From NCBI GenBank assembly GCA_004297935.1, contig SCRE01000018.1, positions 248,001 to 312,000 of the forward strand: 64,000 bases of DNA, in the 5' to 3' direction. The notes beneath the pieces were generated by a model. That model saw only the letters and a program-made list of their open reading frames with translations, had not been told where the DNA came from and ran no database searches. The position numbers and the translations under genes are program-made. Shown piece by piece: positions 1 through 9,659 of the stretch (its first letter is position 1; each line of letters begins with the position of its first letter). Origin of the DNA: Microbacteriaceae bacterium. GTDB taxonomy: Bacteria > Actinomycetota > Actinomycetes > Actinomycetales > Microbacteriaceae.

Positions 1-330
1 CCCGAGATGTTCGGCGCGATCGAGGAGATAGCGGGCCGGTACGGGGTCGCCATCCCCACGGTGGCGCACGCCGGCGACGGCAATCTGCACCCCAACTTCG
101 TGTTCGAGGGCGAGCAGGTGCCGCCGTCCGTGTGGGAGGCTGCCGGCGAACTGTTCACGGCGGCCCTGAGGCTCGGCGGCACGTTGACCGGCGAACACGG
201 TGTCGGCGTGTTGAAGCGGCGATGGCTGCGCGACGAGCTGGGCGATGACTCATACCGGCTGCAACGTCAACTGAAGGCCGTCTTCGATCCGGCCGGAATC
301 CTGAACCCTGGAGTCATGTTCAGCGATTGA
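1..330 (+). CDS. FAD-linked oxidase (GlcD / D-lactate dehydrogenase type), C-terminal part
   Basis: The reading frame is open from the first base of the window to the TGA at 328-330, so only the last 109 residues are present and the true start lies upstream. The visible part is the FAD-oxidase C domain. HAGDGNLHPNFVF resembles the His/Asn-containing metal and substrate segment of glycolate and D-lactate oxidases, and it is followed by GGTLTGEHGVGVLKRRWL and FDPAGILNPGVMF, the usual C-terminal signature. Family members oxidise 2-hydroxy acids with FAD; the substrate cannot be decided from this fragment. The next gene starts 24 bases downstream with its own promoter. Confidence 0.9.
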   Translation, partial: PEMFGAIEEIAGRYGVAIPTVAHAGDGNLHPNFVFEGEQVPPSVWEAAGELFTAALRLGGTLTGEHGVGVLKRRWLRDELGDDSYRLQRQLKAVFDPAGILNPGVMFSD

Positions 331-342
331 CCGCGTGTCCTC

Positions 343-348
343 TAACGT
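343..348 (+). promoter_or_regulatory. Predicted -10 element, leaderless promoter of the PrsW-type gene
   Basis: TAACGT ends six bases before the ATG at 355, so the expected transcription start coincides with the start codon. No Shine-Dalgarno sequence lies between them. Confidence 0.45.
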
Positions 349-354
349 GAGTGC

Positions 355-1614
355 ATGACTTCCAGTTCGGAGGATCCGTCACTCGGGCGTCCCGAGAGCT
401 CCGGGCGGCCCGTGAGCCCCGATCAGCCCGGGCAGCGGGTGCATCCGGCGCACGCCGCGCCGCCTGTCGCCGCGCAGCCGGCCGCGCCGCTGTGGCGCCC
501 GACTGCGCAACCGGAACCCGTCGCGCCGAGCGTGCTCGTCGTCGTGCTCACCATCGTTGGAATCAGCGTGCTGGCGCTCGTCCTGCTCGTCGTGCTGGTA
601 TACCTGTCGGTGGCACTCGGCACACCGGCGGTGATCGGTTGTGGCATCCTGGCGCTGATCCCGCTGGCGATCGTCGTGCTGACGACCCGGTGGATCGACC
701 GGTGGGAGCCGGAGCCGAGCGCGGCCCAGTGGTTCGCCCTGCTGTGGGGCGCAGGGGCCGCGGTGGCGATCGCGTTGCTCGTCGACCTCGGTTCTCAGCT
801 GGTGCACTATCTGGAGGGATCACCGCCGCCGAGTGATCTCTTCCAGTCCATCGTGCAGGCGCCGTTGGTCGAGGAGAGCGCCAAGGGGCTCGGCGTGTTC
901 ATCCTGTTCGTCGTGTTGAGGCGCACATTCAACGGTCCCGTTGACGGTGTCGTGTACGCGGCGCTGACGGCAGGAGGATTTGCCTTCGTCGAGAACATCC
1001 TCTACTTCGGGTCCGCGCTCGCGGAAGGCGGTGGCGGAGAACTGGTGGGCACGTTCTTCTTGCGTGGGCTGATGTCGCCGTTCGCACATGTGATGTTCAC
1101 CTCATGCACCGGTTTGGCGTTGGGGATCGCTGCGCGGCGGCCGGGCGTTCTGCGTGCGGGGGCGGCCCTCGTGCTGGGGCTGCTCGCCGCAGCGTTTCTG
1201 CACGCTCTGTGGAACAGCGCGGCCTATCTGGCCGGGGATTTCATCGGCTATTACGTGCTCGTGCAGATGCCGCTGTTCGCCCTGGCGATCGTGCTCGTGC
1301 TGTGGCTTCGGCGGCGGGAGGCGCGACTGATTCGGCAGCGGCTGCTCGAATATGCGAATGCGGGTTGGCTCACCGGGCACGACGTGACCATGTTGGGCAC
1401 CGCAACCGGGCGCCGGGGTGCGCGGGCATGGGCGAAATCGAGGCAACCGTCGGCGTCCGCACTGATGAAGCGCTTCATTCAGGATGCGACGCGGTTGGCC
1501 TACACCCGCCAGAGGATCGTCAGCGGGCGTGATCGGGTCGGTGCGATCAACGACGAGAGACTGCTGCTTGCCGCGGTCGTCGCAGACCGCAACCAGATCA
1601 TCGCGTTGCACTGA
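355..1614 (+). CDS. PrsW family intramembrane metalloprotease
   Basis: A 419-residue polytopic membrane protein. The first 55 residues are a Pro/Ala-rich cytoplasmic tail, followed by about eight hydrophobic segments to residue 325 and a basic C-terminal tail of about 95 residues. The PrsW hallmarks are in order: EESAK near residues 173-177, FxxxEN (FAFVEN) near 208-213, HVMFTSCTG near 245 and HALWN near 283. The Glu and His residues form the putative metal site. In Bacillus PrsW starts anti-sigma factor degradation; the target here is unknown and no sigma or anti-sigma gene lies nearby. ATG 355 is chosen because the -10 hexamer places transcription start on it. Confidence 0.9.
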   Translation: MTSSSEDPSLGRPESSGRPVSPDQPGQRVHPAHAAPPVAAQPAAPLWRPTAQPEPVAPSVLVVVLTIVGISVLALVLLVVLVYLSVALGTPAVIGCGILALIPLAIVVLTTRWIDRWEPEPSAAQWFALLWGAGAAVAIALLVDLGSQLVHYLEGSPPPSDLFQSIVQAPLVEESAKGLGVFILFVVLRRTFNGPVDGVVYAALTAGGFAFVENILYFGSALAEGGGGELVGTFFLRGLMSPFAHVMFTSCTGLALGIAARRPGVLRAGAALVLGLLAAAFLHALWNSAAYLAGDFIGYYVLVQMPLFALAIVLVLWLRRREARLIRQRLLEYANAGWLTGHDVTMLGTATGRRGARAWAKSRQPSASALMKRFIQDATRLAYTRQRIVSGRDRVGAINDERLLLAAVVADRNQIIALH

Positions 1615-1744
1615 CGCTCGGCAACGTTCGCCGAGTGCGCGTTGCGCGCCGTCGGAGCCCAGCCCGGTCGTTAGCAGCCCGATCGTTAACAGACTCATCG
1701 TCCGGTGGTGCGGCGATGCCTGCAACTCTCCCGGACGACGAGCT

Positions 1745-1815
1745 GATCATTGATCGATGATCCTGATCTGACTACTAGAGTGCCTCTGATGCCGGCAAAG
1801 TGCAAGAGCACGTGA
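1745..1815 (+). promoter_or_regulatory. Near-palindrome, -10 element and eight-codon upstream ORF before the FKBP gene
   Basis: An 18-base near-palindrome, GATCATTGATCGATGATC, lies at 1745-1762. TAGAGT at 1776-1781 looks like a -10 element and is followed seven bases later by ATG 1789, which opens an eight-codon frame (MPAKCKST) ending with the TGA at 1813-1815. A second possible promoter (TTGACG at 1851-1856, TTGGAT at 1875-1880, 18-base spacer) lies closer to the FKBP start. Whether the small frame is translated is unknown. Confidence 0.3.
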
Positions 1816-1886
1816 GAATCAGTTCAGGTGGTCGCGTGCCCGCAGGCGCTTTGACGTATGCCTGCTCGGCACGCTTGGATGGTCTC

Positions 1887-2276
1887 ATGACTGTAGACCT
1901 GAGCTCCAAGCCCGAGATCGACGCGCCGGAGGTTCCGGCATCCGGTTTGCTCGAGATCGACGACATCGTCGTCGGCGACGGGGGTGAGGCGGTCCCGGGC
2001 GGAACGGTGACCGTGCACTACGTCGGGGTGGAGTACGACTCCGGCGAGGAGTTCGATGCGTCCTGGAACCGCGGTACGCCGTCGACGTTTCCGCTGCGTG
2101 GATTGATCGGCGGATGGCGTGAGGGTATTCCCGGCATGAAGGTCGGAGGCCGCCGCAAACTGGTCGTTCCACCACAGCTCGCATACGGCGAAACGACGTC
2201 GAAGGGGCACCCGCTGCAGGGAAAGACCCTGATCTTCGTCATCGATCTGCTCGGCGTTGCCGAAACACCTGCCTGA
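1887..2276 (+). CDS. FKBP-type peptidyl-prolyl cis-trans isomerase
   Basis: A 129-residue single-domain FKBP without a signal peptide, so it should act in the cytoplasm, catalysing cis-trans isomerisation of Xaa-Pro bonds. Visible signatures are VTVHYVGVEYDSGEEFDASW (strand and active-site loop), then GWREGIPGMKVGGRRKLVVP and the PPQLAYG loop, with the terminal strand LIFVIDLLGV. The frame is open further upstream to 1800, but homology begins after ATG 1887, which also sits six bases after TTGGAT with TTGACG 18 bases before it. The size matches the small actinobacterial FKBPs usually found beside proteasome or housekeeping genes. Confidence 0.93.
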   Translation: MTVDLSSKPEIDAPEVPASGLLEIDDIVVGDGGEAVPGGTVTVHYVGVEYDSGEEFDASWNRGTPSTFPLRGLIGGWREGIPGMKVGGRRKLVVPPQLAYGETTSKGHPLQGKTLIFVIDLLGVAETPA

Positions 2277-2411
2277 ACCGGGCGTTCTCGCACGGTCTCG
2301 GCGACCGGTTACCGTGGGCAGACGTTCGCGCGATCTCGTCGGCCTGGATGGGTTCCCTCAGAGCGTATCGACGCAATACCCGCGAACGGGCGCTCTCAGC
2401 CGTTGGCGTTC

Positions 2412-2417
2412 TAAGCT
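2412..2417 (+). promoter_or_regulatory. Predicted -10 element, leaderless promoter of the carboxylesterase
   Basis: TAAGCT ends six bases before GTG 2424, with no Shine-Dalgarno between them, predicting a leaderless mRNA. Confidence 0.5.
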
Positions 2418-2423
2418 GGCCGG

Positions 2424-4034
<1,611 letters not shown>

Positions 4035-4037
4035 GGA

Positions 4038-4055
4038 TCGCGAGTCCACTCGCGA
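4038..4055 (+). terminator. Short hairpin after the carboxylesterase gene
   Basis: TCGCGAG at 4038-4044 pairs perfectly with CTCGCGA at 4049-4055 around a 4-base loop, just after the stop codon. There is no T run, so intrinsic termination is only possible. Confidence 0.4.
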
Positions 4056-4221
4056 GGTCACGGCAGAGCAGCCGGTTCAGTGGTGGTCACGACCTGAGCC
4101 TCGACGCACGGTGGGAATGGCGTCGCAGTGGTGGCAAGTGATGAACCCGCGGCGTAGCGTTGTCGCAGGCGTGACACCCGACCGGGCCGTGTCGCACGCC
4201 CACAGCGTGAGAGGAACCGCG

Positions 4222-5163
4222 ATGCCGATCGTCACCCGATTCCCGCAAGGGACGCCCATCTGGGTCGATCTGCAGAGTACCGACTCCGCGGCCGCCGCGG
4301 AGTTCTATTCGGCACTGCTCGGTTGGGAAGTGGACGAGCCGGCACAGGCCGGAGGCTATCGACCGGCGTATCGGCGCGGTATTCCGGTCTGCGCGATCGG
4401 CTCGCTGCCTCAGGCGCTCGTGGAGAAGGGCGCTGTTCCCGTGTGGACGACCTATCTCGCCGTCGACGACGTGGATGCGGCGGCTGCAGCGGTCGGTGCA
4501 GCGGGCGGCACGGTGCTGCTTCCTCCGGGCGATCTCGGAAACGGGGTGCGGTTGTCGATCGTGGTGGATCCCGGCGGAGCCGTCATCGGTCTGTGGCAGG
4601 GTACGGCGCATCTCGGGTCATGGCTGCGCGACGAGGAAGGCGCAGTCAGCTGGTTCGAGCTGCTGGCCGAGCATGCGGATGAGTCGCTGCCGTTCTACGA
4701 GAGCGTGCTCGGCGCATCCGTTTCGCGGGTCGAATCGGAGGGTGCGGAGGGATTCGAGGAGCTCAGCGACCCCGTCGGCCCGGCGGAATCGGGCGAGGAC
4801 GCGGGGTATCCGATGCTCGAGGTCGGCGGGGTGACGATCGCGGGCGTCGGCGTGTCGGATGTCGCCGACCTGCCGGCACACTGGCGCGTGTATTTCGAGG
4901 TGGCGGACCTTGCCGCGTGTGTCGAACAGGTGCGCGAGCTGGGTGGTGCCGTGTTGGCGGACGTCTCGTCAGCGGACGGAGTGGGCTCGTGGGCCGCGGT
5001 TGCCGACCCGCAGGGTGCCGTGTTCTCGCTGCTCCAGCCATCAAGCTGGGAGGCGGGGGCGGAGGCGGAGGGCGCCCGCGCGGAAGCGGACGGCGCCGGG
5101 GCCGAAGCAGACAGTGCGCCGGCAGCCGTCCAGGCAGAAGACCCGGAGGCGACCGCCGCATGA
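4222..5163 (+). CDS. Two-domain VOC (glyoxalase/bleomycin resistance-like) protein
   Basis: A 313-residue protein made of two tandem vicinal-oxygen-chelate modules. The first (about residues 10-130) starts PIWVDLQSTDSAAAAEFYSALLGWEV and ends VVDPGGAVIGLWQG; the second (about 140-275) starts VSWFELLAEHADESLPFYESVLG and ends VADPQGAVFSLLQP. This layout matches actinobacterial 27 kDa antigen / CFP30-like proteins, whose function is not settled. The last 40 residues are an Ala/Glu low-complexity tail. The frame is open to 3856, but ATG 4222 is preceded by a GAGAGG ribosome site and begins the homology. No metal ligand set can be assigned with confidence, so catalytic activity is uncertain. Confidence 0.85.
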   Translation: MPIVTRFPQGTPIWVDLQSTDSAAAAEFYSALLGWEVDEPAQAGGYRPAYRRGIPVCAIGSLPQALVEKGAVPVWTTYLAVDDVDAAAAAVGAAGGTVLLPPGDLGNGVRLSIVVDPGGAVIGLWQGTAHLGSWLRDEEGAVSWFELLAEHADESLPFYESVLGASVSRVESEGAEGFEELSDPVGPAESGEDAGYPMLEVGGVTIAGVGVSDVADLPAHWRVYFEVADLAACVEQVRELGGAVLADVSSADGVGSWAAVADPQGAVFSLLQPSSWEAGAEAEGARAEADGAGAEADSAPAAVQAEDPEATAA

Positions 5164-5228
5164 CGCCGCACATGCCAAAAACCTCGCGGACAATGGCGCG
5201 GCCGGAGCCGATTCGAATCTCGTTCGAG

Positions 5229-5234
5229 TAGTCT
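5229..5234 (+). promoter_or_regulatory. Predicted -10 element, leaderless promoter
   Basis: TAGTCT ends six bases before GTG 5241. Confidence 0.45.
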
Positions 5235-5240
5235 CGCACC

Positions 5241-5795
5241 GTGTTCACGCCAACCCAGTTGCAGAACGATCCGCTCTTGGCCGGTGACGATGAGATCGTC
5301 GCCGATCTGGGGCGCACGATGCGATGGGCCGCACTCGGCTATGGTTTCGTGGGGGTGATTGCGGCGTGGTTCGTCGCTGCAGTGGTGAGCCTTGGCCGGG
5401 GTGTTGTGACGCCGTATGGCTGGGCGGCCGGCCTGACGATCGTGATCATTGTTGTGACGATCGGGTATTTCACGTTCGTCTACCGCGTCTTCCGCAGTGC
5501 GGCAGCGTATGTCGCGTCTCGGACCCAGCGCCGACTCGCCGCGCTCGACAGGGGAACCGTCGTCGGGTTGCGCGGCGAACTCGGCAAATGGATTGGTGGA
5601 GCCGTTGGGGCGCTGGCTGCCGTGACGTTCGTGACCGCAGTCGTGGTGACGGCGTCCGAGCCGGTCAGCCTCGCATGGCCGTGGTTCTTCGTCGGTGTGT
5701 CACTGCTGCTTGCCTACGCCTACGGCTTTATTGCGCTGCACGTGCACCTGATCGAGCGGGCTCGCGACGCGGCCGCGTCCGCGCCGGTCGAATAG
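5241..5795 (+). CDS. Unknown four-helix membrane protein
   Basis: A 184-residue protein that I do not recognise. It has a hydrophilic N terminus of about 28 residues, a first pair of hydrophobic segments near residues 30-50 and 60-82, a basic loop (RSAAAYVASRTQRRLAALDR), and a second pair near 115-137 and 143-165, ending in a short charged tail. No motif suggests a function. The start is GTG 5241, which the promoter spacing supports. It stands alone between the VOC gene and the toxin-antitoxin pair. Confidence 0.75.
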   Translation: MFTPTQLQNDPLLAGDDEIVADLGRTMRWAALGYGFVGVIAAWFVAAVVSLGRGVVTPYGWAAGLTIVIIVVTIGYFTFVYRVFRSAAAYVASRTQRRLAALDRGTVVGLRGELGKWIGGAVGALAAVTFVTAVVVTASEPVSLAWPWFFVGVSLLLAYAYGFIALHVHLIERARDAAASAPVE

Positions 5796-5910
5796 CCCGG
5801 CGCTGGTAGTCGCGTGGGCCGCGAGCTGTGTGCCGCGGGTTCAGCGCGCTGGGGGCGGCGCGTTGTCTCACAGGCACAAGACAGACGGCTCAGCGATACG
5901 CATCGAGAGA

Positions 5911-5948
5911 TCACATGCATGTGAATATGCATGATATTATGCATGCAT
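5911..5948 (+). promoter_or_regulatory. vapBC operator and leaderless promoter
   Basis: TCACATGCATGTGA at 5911-5924 is a perfect 14-bp palindrome. ATGCAT cores start at 5915, 5927 and 5939, exactly 12 bp apart, with a fourth overlapping at 5943. TATTAT at 5935-5940 is the best -10 match and ends six bases before the vapB ATG. The repeats therefore cover the promoter and start codon, as expected for antitoxin autorepression. Confidence 0.65.
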
Positions 5949-6231
5949 GGTTGCCATACAGATTCGGGATGTGCCGGAGCAGGTGAGGCGCGCGCTTGCT
6001 GACGAAGCCGAGACGCGAGGGCAGTCGCTGCAGGCATATCTGTTGGCGGTGCTGGAACGGGAGTCGAGCAATGCGCGCAACGGGGCTTTTCTTCGTCGAT
6101 ATCGCGGGCCGCGCTCAGACGGGCGGTCTGCTACCGTCGACGCCACGGCGGCGATTCGCAGTGAGCGCGAGCGCGACGCACCAGGGAAGGACCACAGTTC
6201 GTCCGCAGCGTCGTTGCGCGACCGCCGATGA
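5947..6231 (+). CDS. vapB: VapB-type antitoxin with ribbon-helix-helix fold
   Basis: A 94-residue protein. The N-terminal 40 residues (MVAIQIRDVPEQVRRALADE and following) match the ribbon-helix-helix DNA-binding fold of FitA/VapB antitoxins; the arginine-rich, poorly ordered C-terminal half would wrap the toxin. It overlaps the toxin gene by four bases (ATGA), the usual coupled arrangement. There is no Shine-Dalgarno upstream, and the ATG lies at the predicted transcription start inside an ATGCAT repeat array, so the VapB or VapBC complex probably shuts off its own promoter. Confidence 0.88.
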   Translation: MVAIQIRDVPEQVRRALADEAETRGQSLQAYLLAVLERESSNARNGAFLRRYRGPRSDGRSATVDATAAIRSERERDAPGKDHSSSAASLRDRR

Positions 6232-6617
6232 TCGTCCTTGATGCGTCTGCTGCTGTTGAGCTTCTCGTCGGCACGACGCGGTACGACATGTTCCTGCGCG
6301 GTGCATTGACCGACACGCACTGGGTCGTGCCGGAACACTTCATGCTCGAGGTTGCCGGCGGCGTGCGTGGCGTCTGGCTGGGCGGCGATATCAGCAATCG
6401 CGAGTTCGACGATGTGCTTGATGCGCTCGCCGACTTGTCGCTCGATGTGTGGCCAACACGCCCGCTCTTGCCGCGAATTCGATCGTTCGCCGACAACGCC
6501 ACAACCTACGATGCAGCTTATCTAGCTCTTGCAGAGGAACTGACAGCGCCCCTGGTGACTGTCGACGCGAAGCTTGCCGCAGTGCCGGGAATTCGCTGCT
6601 CGATCGTCCGTCCGTGA
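6228..6617 (+). CDS. vapC: VapC-type PIN-domain ribonuclease toxin
   Basis: A 129-residue PIN domain. The first acidic residue is Asp5 in MIVLDASAAVELL. Further acidic positions lie in the central helices (FMLEVAGG with its Glu, and TTYDAAYLALAEEL with Asp), and the C-terminal strand carries TVDAKLA. These form the Mg-dependent site that lets VapC toxins cut tRNA or rRNA; the target here is not predictable. All key acidic residues appear present, so the toxin should be active when free of VapB. It is translationally coupled to vapB. Confidence 0.9.
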   Translation: MIVLDASAAVELLVGTTRYDMFLRGALTDTHWVVPEHFMLEVAGGVRGVWLGGDISNREFDDVLDALADLSLDVWPTRPLLPRIRSFADNATTYDAAYLALAEELTAPLVTVDAKLAAVPGIRCSIVRP

Positions 6618-6662
6618 GCAGTCGACGGTAACCGTCGGCCGCGACAGCGACCGTCGGCGTGC

Positions 6663-6673
6663 TCTGTTAGACT
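6663..6673 (+). promoter_or_regulatory. Extended -10 promoter of rpsO
   Basis: TCTGTTAGACT at 6663-6673 contains an extended -10 (TGTTAGACT). The identical 11-mer lies upstream of infC at 60326-60336, and a close relative precedes pnp. A leader of about 85 bases would result. Confidence 0.5.
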
Positions 6674-6763
6674 CATGAGGTTGCCGTAGAGCGGCCGCGG
6701 ATAAAGAGAGCCCAGGCACCCCGCCCCGGGCACCGCGCAATGAGAGAAAAGGGGATCACATTT

Positions 6764-7033
6764 ATGGCACTTGATGCAGATGTCAAGAAGGCGATCATCG
6801 AAGAGTACGCGACCCACCCCGGTGATACCGGATCCCCCGAAGTTCAGGTGGCAATCCTGACCAAGCGGATCAAGGATCTCACCGAGCATCTCAAGGAGCA
6901 CAAGCACGACCACCACTCACGTCGTGGCCTGCTTCTGCTGGTCGGCCAGCGTCGCCGCCTGCTGGGTTACCTGCAGGAGATCGACATCAGCCGTTACCGC
7001 TCGTTGATCGAGCGCCTCGGCCTCCGTCGATAG
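6764..7033 (+). CDS. rpsO: 30S ribosomal protein S15
   Basis: An 89-residue protein of exactly the usual S15 length, with the family signatures [19 protein letters not shown] and [20 protein letters not shown]. It binds 16S rRNA in the platform of the small subunit. ATG 6764 is chosen over the in-frame ATG 6740 because it gives the conserved N terminus and has AGAAAAGGGG upstream. The gene is monocistronic here: a strong terminator follows at once and pnp lies 4 kb away rather than adjacent. Confidence 0.98.
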   Translation: MALDADVKKAIIEEYATHPGDTGSPEVQVAILTKRIKDLTEHLKEHKHDHHSRRGLLLLVGQRRRLLGYLQEIDISRYRSLIERLGLRR

Positions 7034-7102
7034 CCTCAGCTGTAGCAACGCACTGCGGTCCCTGGTGAGAACAGGGTCTCGCTGACAACGCGAACTTCTT
7101 GC

Positions 7103-7137
7103 AATCGGGCCGTCACTTCATCGTGACGGCCCGATTT
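7103..7137 (+). terminator. Strong hairpin terminator after rpsO
   Basis: A perfect 14-bp stem (7103-7116 with 7123-7136) around the loop TTCATC is followed by TTT. It is 70 bases past the rpsO stop. Confidence 0.85.
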
Positions 7138-7217
7138 GCGTCTTCGGCGGCTTATAGGCCAAAACGTGCGCAGGCTGCCCGGGCGGAATACACGCAGGAG
7201 GCAGGCGGTTCAACGGC

Positions 7218-8309
7218 ATGATGACTACTGTGACGAATGCGATCAACGACGCGGCGGTCGAGGACGCCCCGCTGAACCTTTCGGTGCTCGACCTGATTCC
7301 GGTGCGGGTCGGCCAAAGCTCTGCGGATGCCGTCGCGGCGTCGATCGAACTCGCGCGACGCGCCGACGAACTCGGCTATCGGCGTTACTGGGTGGCCGAG
7401 CACCACAACATGCCGTCGGTTGCATCGACCAACCCGCCAGTGCTGATCGGGATCATCGCCGGGGCGACTCAGCGGATCCGTGTCGGCGCAGGGGGAGTGA
7501 TGCTGCCGAACCACTCGCCGCTGGTCATCGCCGAGCAGTTCGGGATACTGGAGGCGGCCTTCCCCGGCCGCATCGATCTCGGCCTCGGCCGGGCCCCCGG
7601 CAGTGACCCCGTCATCACGGCGCTGCTGCGTTCCAGCGGAGCGGTCAGCGACGTCGATGCGTTTCCCCAGAACATCGCCGACATCGGCGCGCTGGTGAAT
7701 CCCGGCGGCGCCGTCCTCGGCCTGCAGAACGGGCGACGCTATGAGCTCAGTGCAACCCCGGCCGCTCGCTCCGTCCCCGAGGTGTGGTTGTTGGGTTCCA
7801 GCAGCTACTCGGCGAGCCTCGCCGCGCGAGAAGGGATGCGCTACGTCTTCGCGAATCATTTTTCGGGCGACAGCACGACCGAGGCACTGGATCTCTATCG
7901 GCGCGATTTCGCGGCATCCGAAACGGTCGCCGGACCGACCACCTTCCTCACCCTGAACGTGTCCGTGGCGGAGACCGCCGATGAGGCTCGTGCCCTCGCA
8001 CTGCCGCAGATGCAGCAGATGGCGAAGCTGCGCACCGGTGCTCCGCTGACACGATTGCCGTCGGTCGAGCAAGCAGCCGGAACGACTCCGACTCCCGCAC
8101 AAACCGAACTGATCGAGCGGATGGCGGCACGCTGGATCATCGATGCACCGGGGGAGGCGGCACGCCGCATCCGCGCCCTTGCATCACGATTCGGCGTCGA
8201 CGAGGTGATGCTTCACCTGGTGGCTTCGGCGCACGACGATGCCGCTACGGCGTCGTCCCCGGCCCGGGTGCGCGCCGTCGAGCTTCTGGCGGCCGAACTC
8301 CTGCACTGA
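7218..8309 (+). CDS. LLM-class flavin-dependent monooxygenase (luciferase-like)
   Basis: A 363-residue TIM-barrel protein of the bacterial luciferase-like family, MsnO8/YhbW type. Landmarks are LNLSVLDLIPVRVGQ at residues 20-34, YWVAEHHNMPSVAS (conserved EHH) near 55-68, and the RIRVGAGGVMLPNHSPLVIAE and FPGRIDLGLGRAPGSDP segments. These enzymes use reduced FMN and oxygen; the substrate is unknown and no flavin reductase is adjacent. AGGAGGCAGG lies 15-20 bases before the start, so ATG 7218 or the next ATG are both possible. Confidence 0.92.
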   Translation: MMTTVTNAINDAAVEDAPLNLSVLDLIPVRVGQSSADAVAASIELARRADELGYRRYWVAEHHNMPSVASTNPPVLIGIIAGATQRIRVGAGGVMLPNHSPLVIAEQFGILEAAFPGRIDLGLGRAPGSDPVITALLRSSGAVSDVDAFPQNIADIGALVNPGGAVLGLQNGRRYELSATPAARSVPEVWLLGSSSYSASLAAREGMRYVFANHFSGDSTTEALDLYRRDFAASETVAGPTTFLTLNVSVAETADEARALALPQMQQMAKLRTGAPLTRLPSVEQAAGTTPTPAQTELIERMAARWIIDAPGEAARRIRALASRFGVDEVMLHLVASAHDDAATASSPARVRAVELLAAELLH

Positions 8310-8432
8310 CGACCGTGTGCCGACGACCGTGTGCCGACTGTCGGTCAAGACCCGCTCGGTTCCGTCGGAAGTCGAACCTCGAACACGGTTCATGAAGAGT
8401 TGCTCAGCCTCGCTTCCCATCCTGTCGTAAAG

Positions 8433-8450
8433 TATCTTGATATCAAGATA
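8433..8450. promoter_or_regulatory. Perfect 18-bp palindrome, candidate MarR-type operator
   Basis: TATCTTGATATCAAGATA is fully self-complementary, and the AT-rich stretch TATATTTTTGTTGCAAC follows it. The TTGATATCAA core is the kind of site bound by MarR-family dimers. It lies 119 bases upstream of the patatin gene, with no regulator gene adjacent. Confidence 0.55.
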
Positions 8451-8568
8451 TATTTTTGTTGCAACGATTGCATCTTGACAGCGCCCGTCACGCGGAGCAC
8501 GCTCAGCACAGACGCGCAAGCCGGCTGTCCGAACGGCGCCGTCGCAGCGCGGGAGGAGGCGTTCGGCC

Positions 8569-9624
8569 ATGCCGCAGGCAGATCTCGTTCTCGAGGGCGG
8601 GGGAGTGAAAGGATCCGGCCTGGTCGGAGCGATCACCGCGTTGTCCGCCGCTGCAGATCCATACACATTTCAGCGCATCGCCGGAACCTCGGCCGGGGCG
8701 ATCGTCGCATCACTGGTTGCGGCAGGCATGAGTGCTGCGGACATCAAGACCACCATGGACGACCTCGACTTCGCCCAGTTCGAAGACGAGCCGAAGGAAT
8801 TCGCTCGCATACCGCACATCGGCGGCGCACTCGGACTGATCTTCCATGAGGGCATCTTCGTCGGGGACTTCCTGCATCGGTGGATCGCGCAGACGCTCGA
8901 GGGCCGCGGCATCCGCACCTGGGCAGATCTCAAGCAGGACGATCCCGGCAGTTCGCTGCCGCCCGAGCAGCGTTACAAACTCGTCGTCGTCGTCTCCGAT
9001 GTGTCGCGCGGCCTGATGCTCCGGCTGCCATGGGACTACTGGGAACTGCTCGGGGTCGACCCGGATCGGCAACCCGTGGCCGACGCGGTGCGCGCGTCGG
9101 CATCGATCCCGTTCTTCTTCCGGCCGTTCCGGATGAAGACGGATCCGTCCGTCGTGCAGCATTCCGTCATCGTCTGCACGGACGGCGGCATGCTGTCGAA
9201 CTATCCGATCGACATCTTCGATCGGGATGACGGGCTGCCCGCGCGGTGGCCGACGCTCGGCGTCAAGCTGTCCGCGCGCAGCAGCGTGAGCTCCGGCGCG
9301 TGGAGTCCGGACGCCGACAACTTCCAGCTTGCAAAGTCGCTGCTGGGCACCATGCAGGACGCACACGATCGGATGCATGTCGATGACCCCGCGTTCGCGT
9401 CGCGCACGATCTTCGTCGACACGACCGGCTACGCGGCCACGGATTTCCACCTGACCGCGGCCGACAAAGCGAAGCTGTTCGGAAACGGGTTGAACAGCGG
9501 CACGCGTTTTCTGCAGGGCTGGGACTGGGATGCCTGGAAGCGCGGCGACTACAAGGCGATCCTCGCCGCGACGGCCTCTGCGCAGCCGCTGACGACGGGC
9601 GCGGTGCCGGCTTCGACAGCGTGA
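8569..9624 (+). CDS. Patatin-like phospholipase
   Basis: A 351-residue patatin-fold acyl hydrolase. All catalytic features are visible: the oxyanion-hole motif GGGVKG at residues 9-14, the GTSAG nucleophile elbow with Ser41, and Asp205 in TDGGM completing the Ser-Asp dyad. It probably releases fatty acids from membrane lipids. There is no signal peptide. GGGAGGAGG ends nine bases before ATG 8569 and fixes the start. The 259 bases upstream hold an 18-bp palindrome that may control it. Copies of dispersed repeat family A follow the stop. Confidence 0.93.
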   Translation: MPQADLVLEGGGVKGSGLVGAITALSAAADPYTFQRIAGTSAGAIVASLVAAGMSAADIKTTMDDLDFAQFEDEPKEFARIPHIGGALGLIFHEGIFVGDFLHRWIAQTLEGRGIRTWADLKQDDPGSSLPPEQRYKLVVVVSDVSRGLMLRLPWDYWELLGVDPDRQPVADAVRASASIPFFFRPFRMKTDPSVVQHSVIVCTDGGMLSNYPIDIFDRDDGLPARWPTLGVKLSARSSVSSGAWSPDADNFQLAKSLLGTMQDAHDRMHVDDPAFASRTIFVDTTGYAATDFHLTAADKAKLFGNGLNSGTRFLQGWDWDAWKRGDYKAILAATASAQPLTTGAVPASTA

Positions 9625-9659
9625 CAAACAGCAGTGTCGCGCCGTCACCGTTCGCTCGA

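Noticed and set aside
5911-6617. vapBC as evidence for a larger mobile element
   Set aside because: No integrase, transposase, attachment repeats or compositional break were seen around it.
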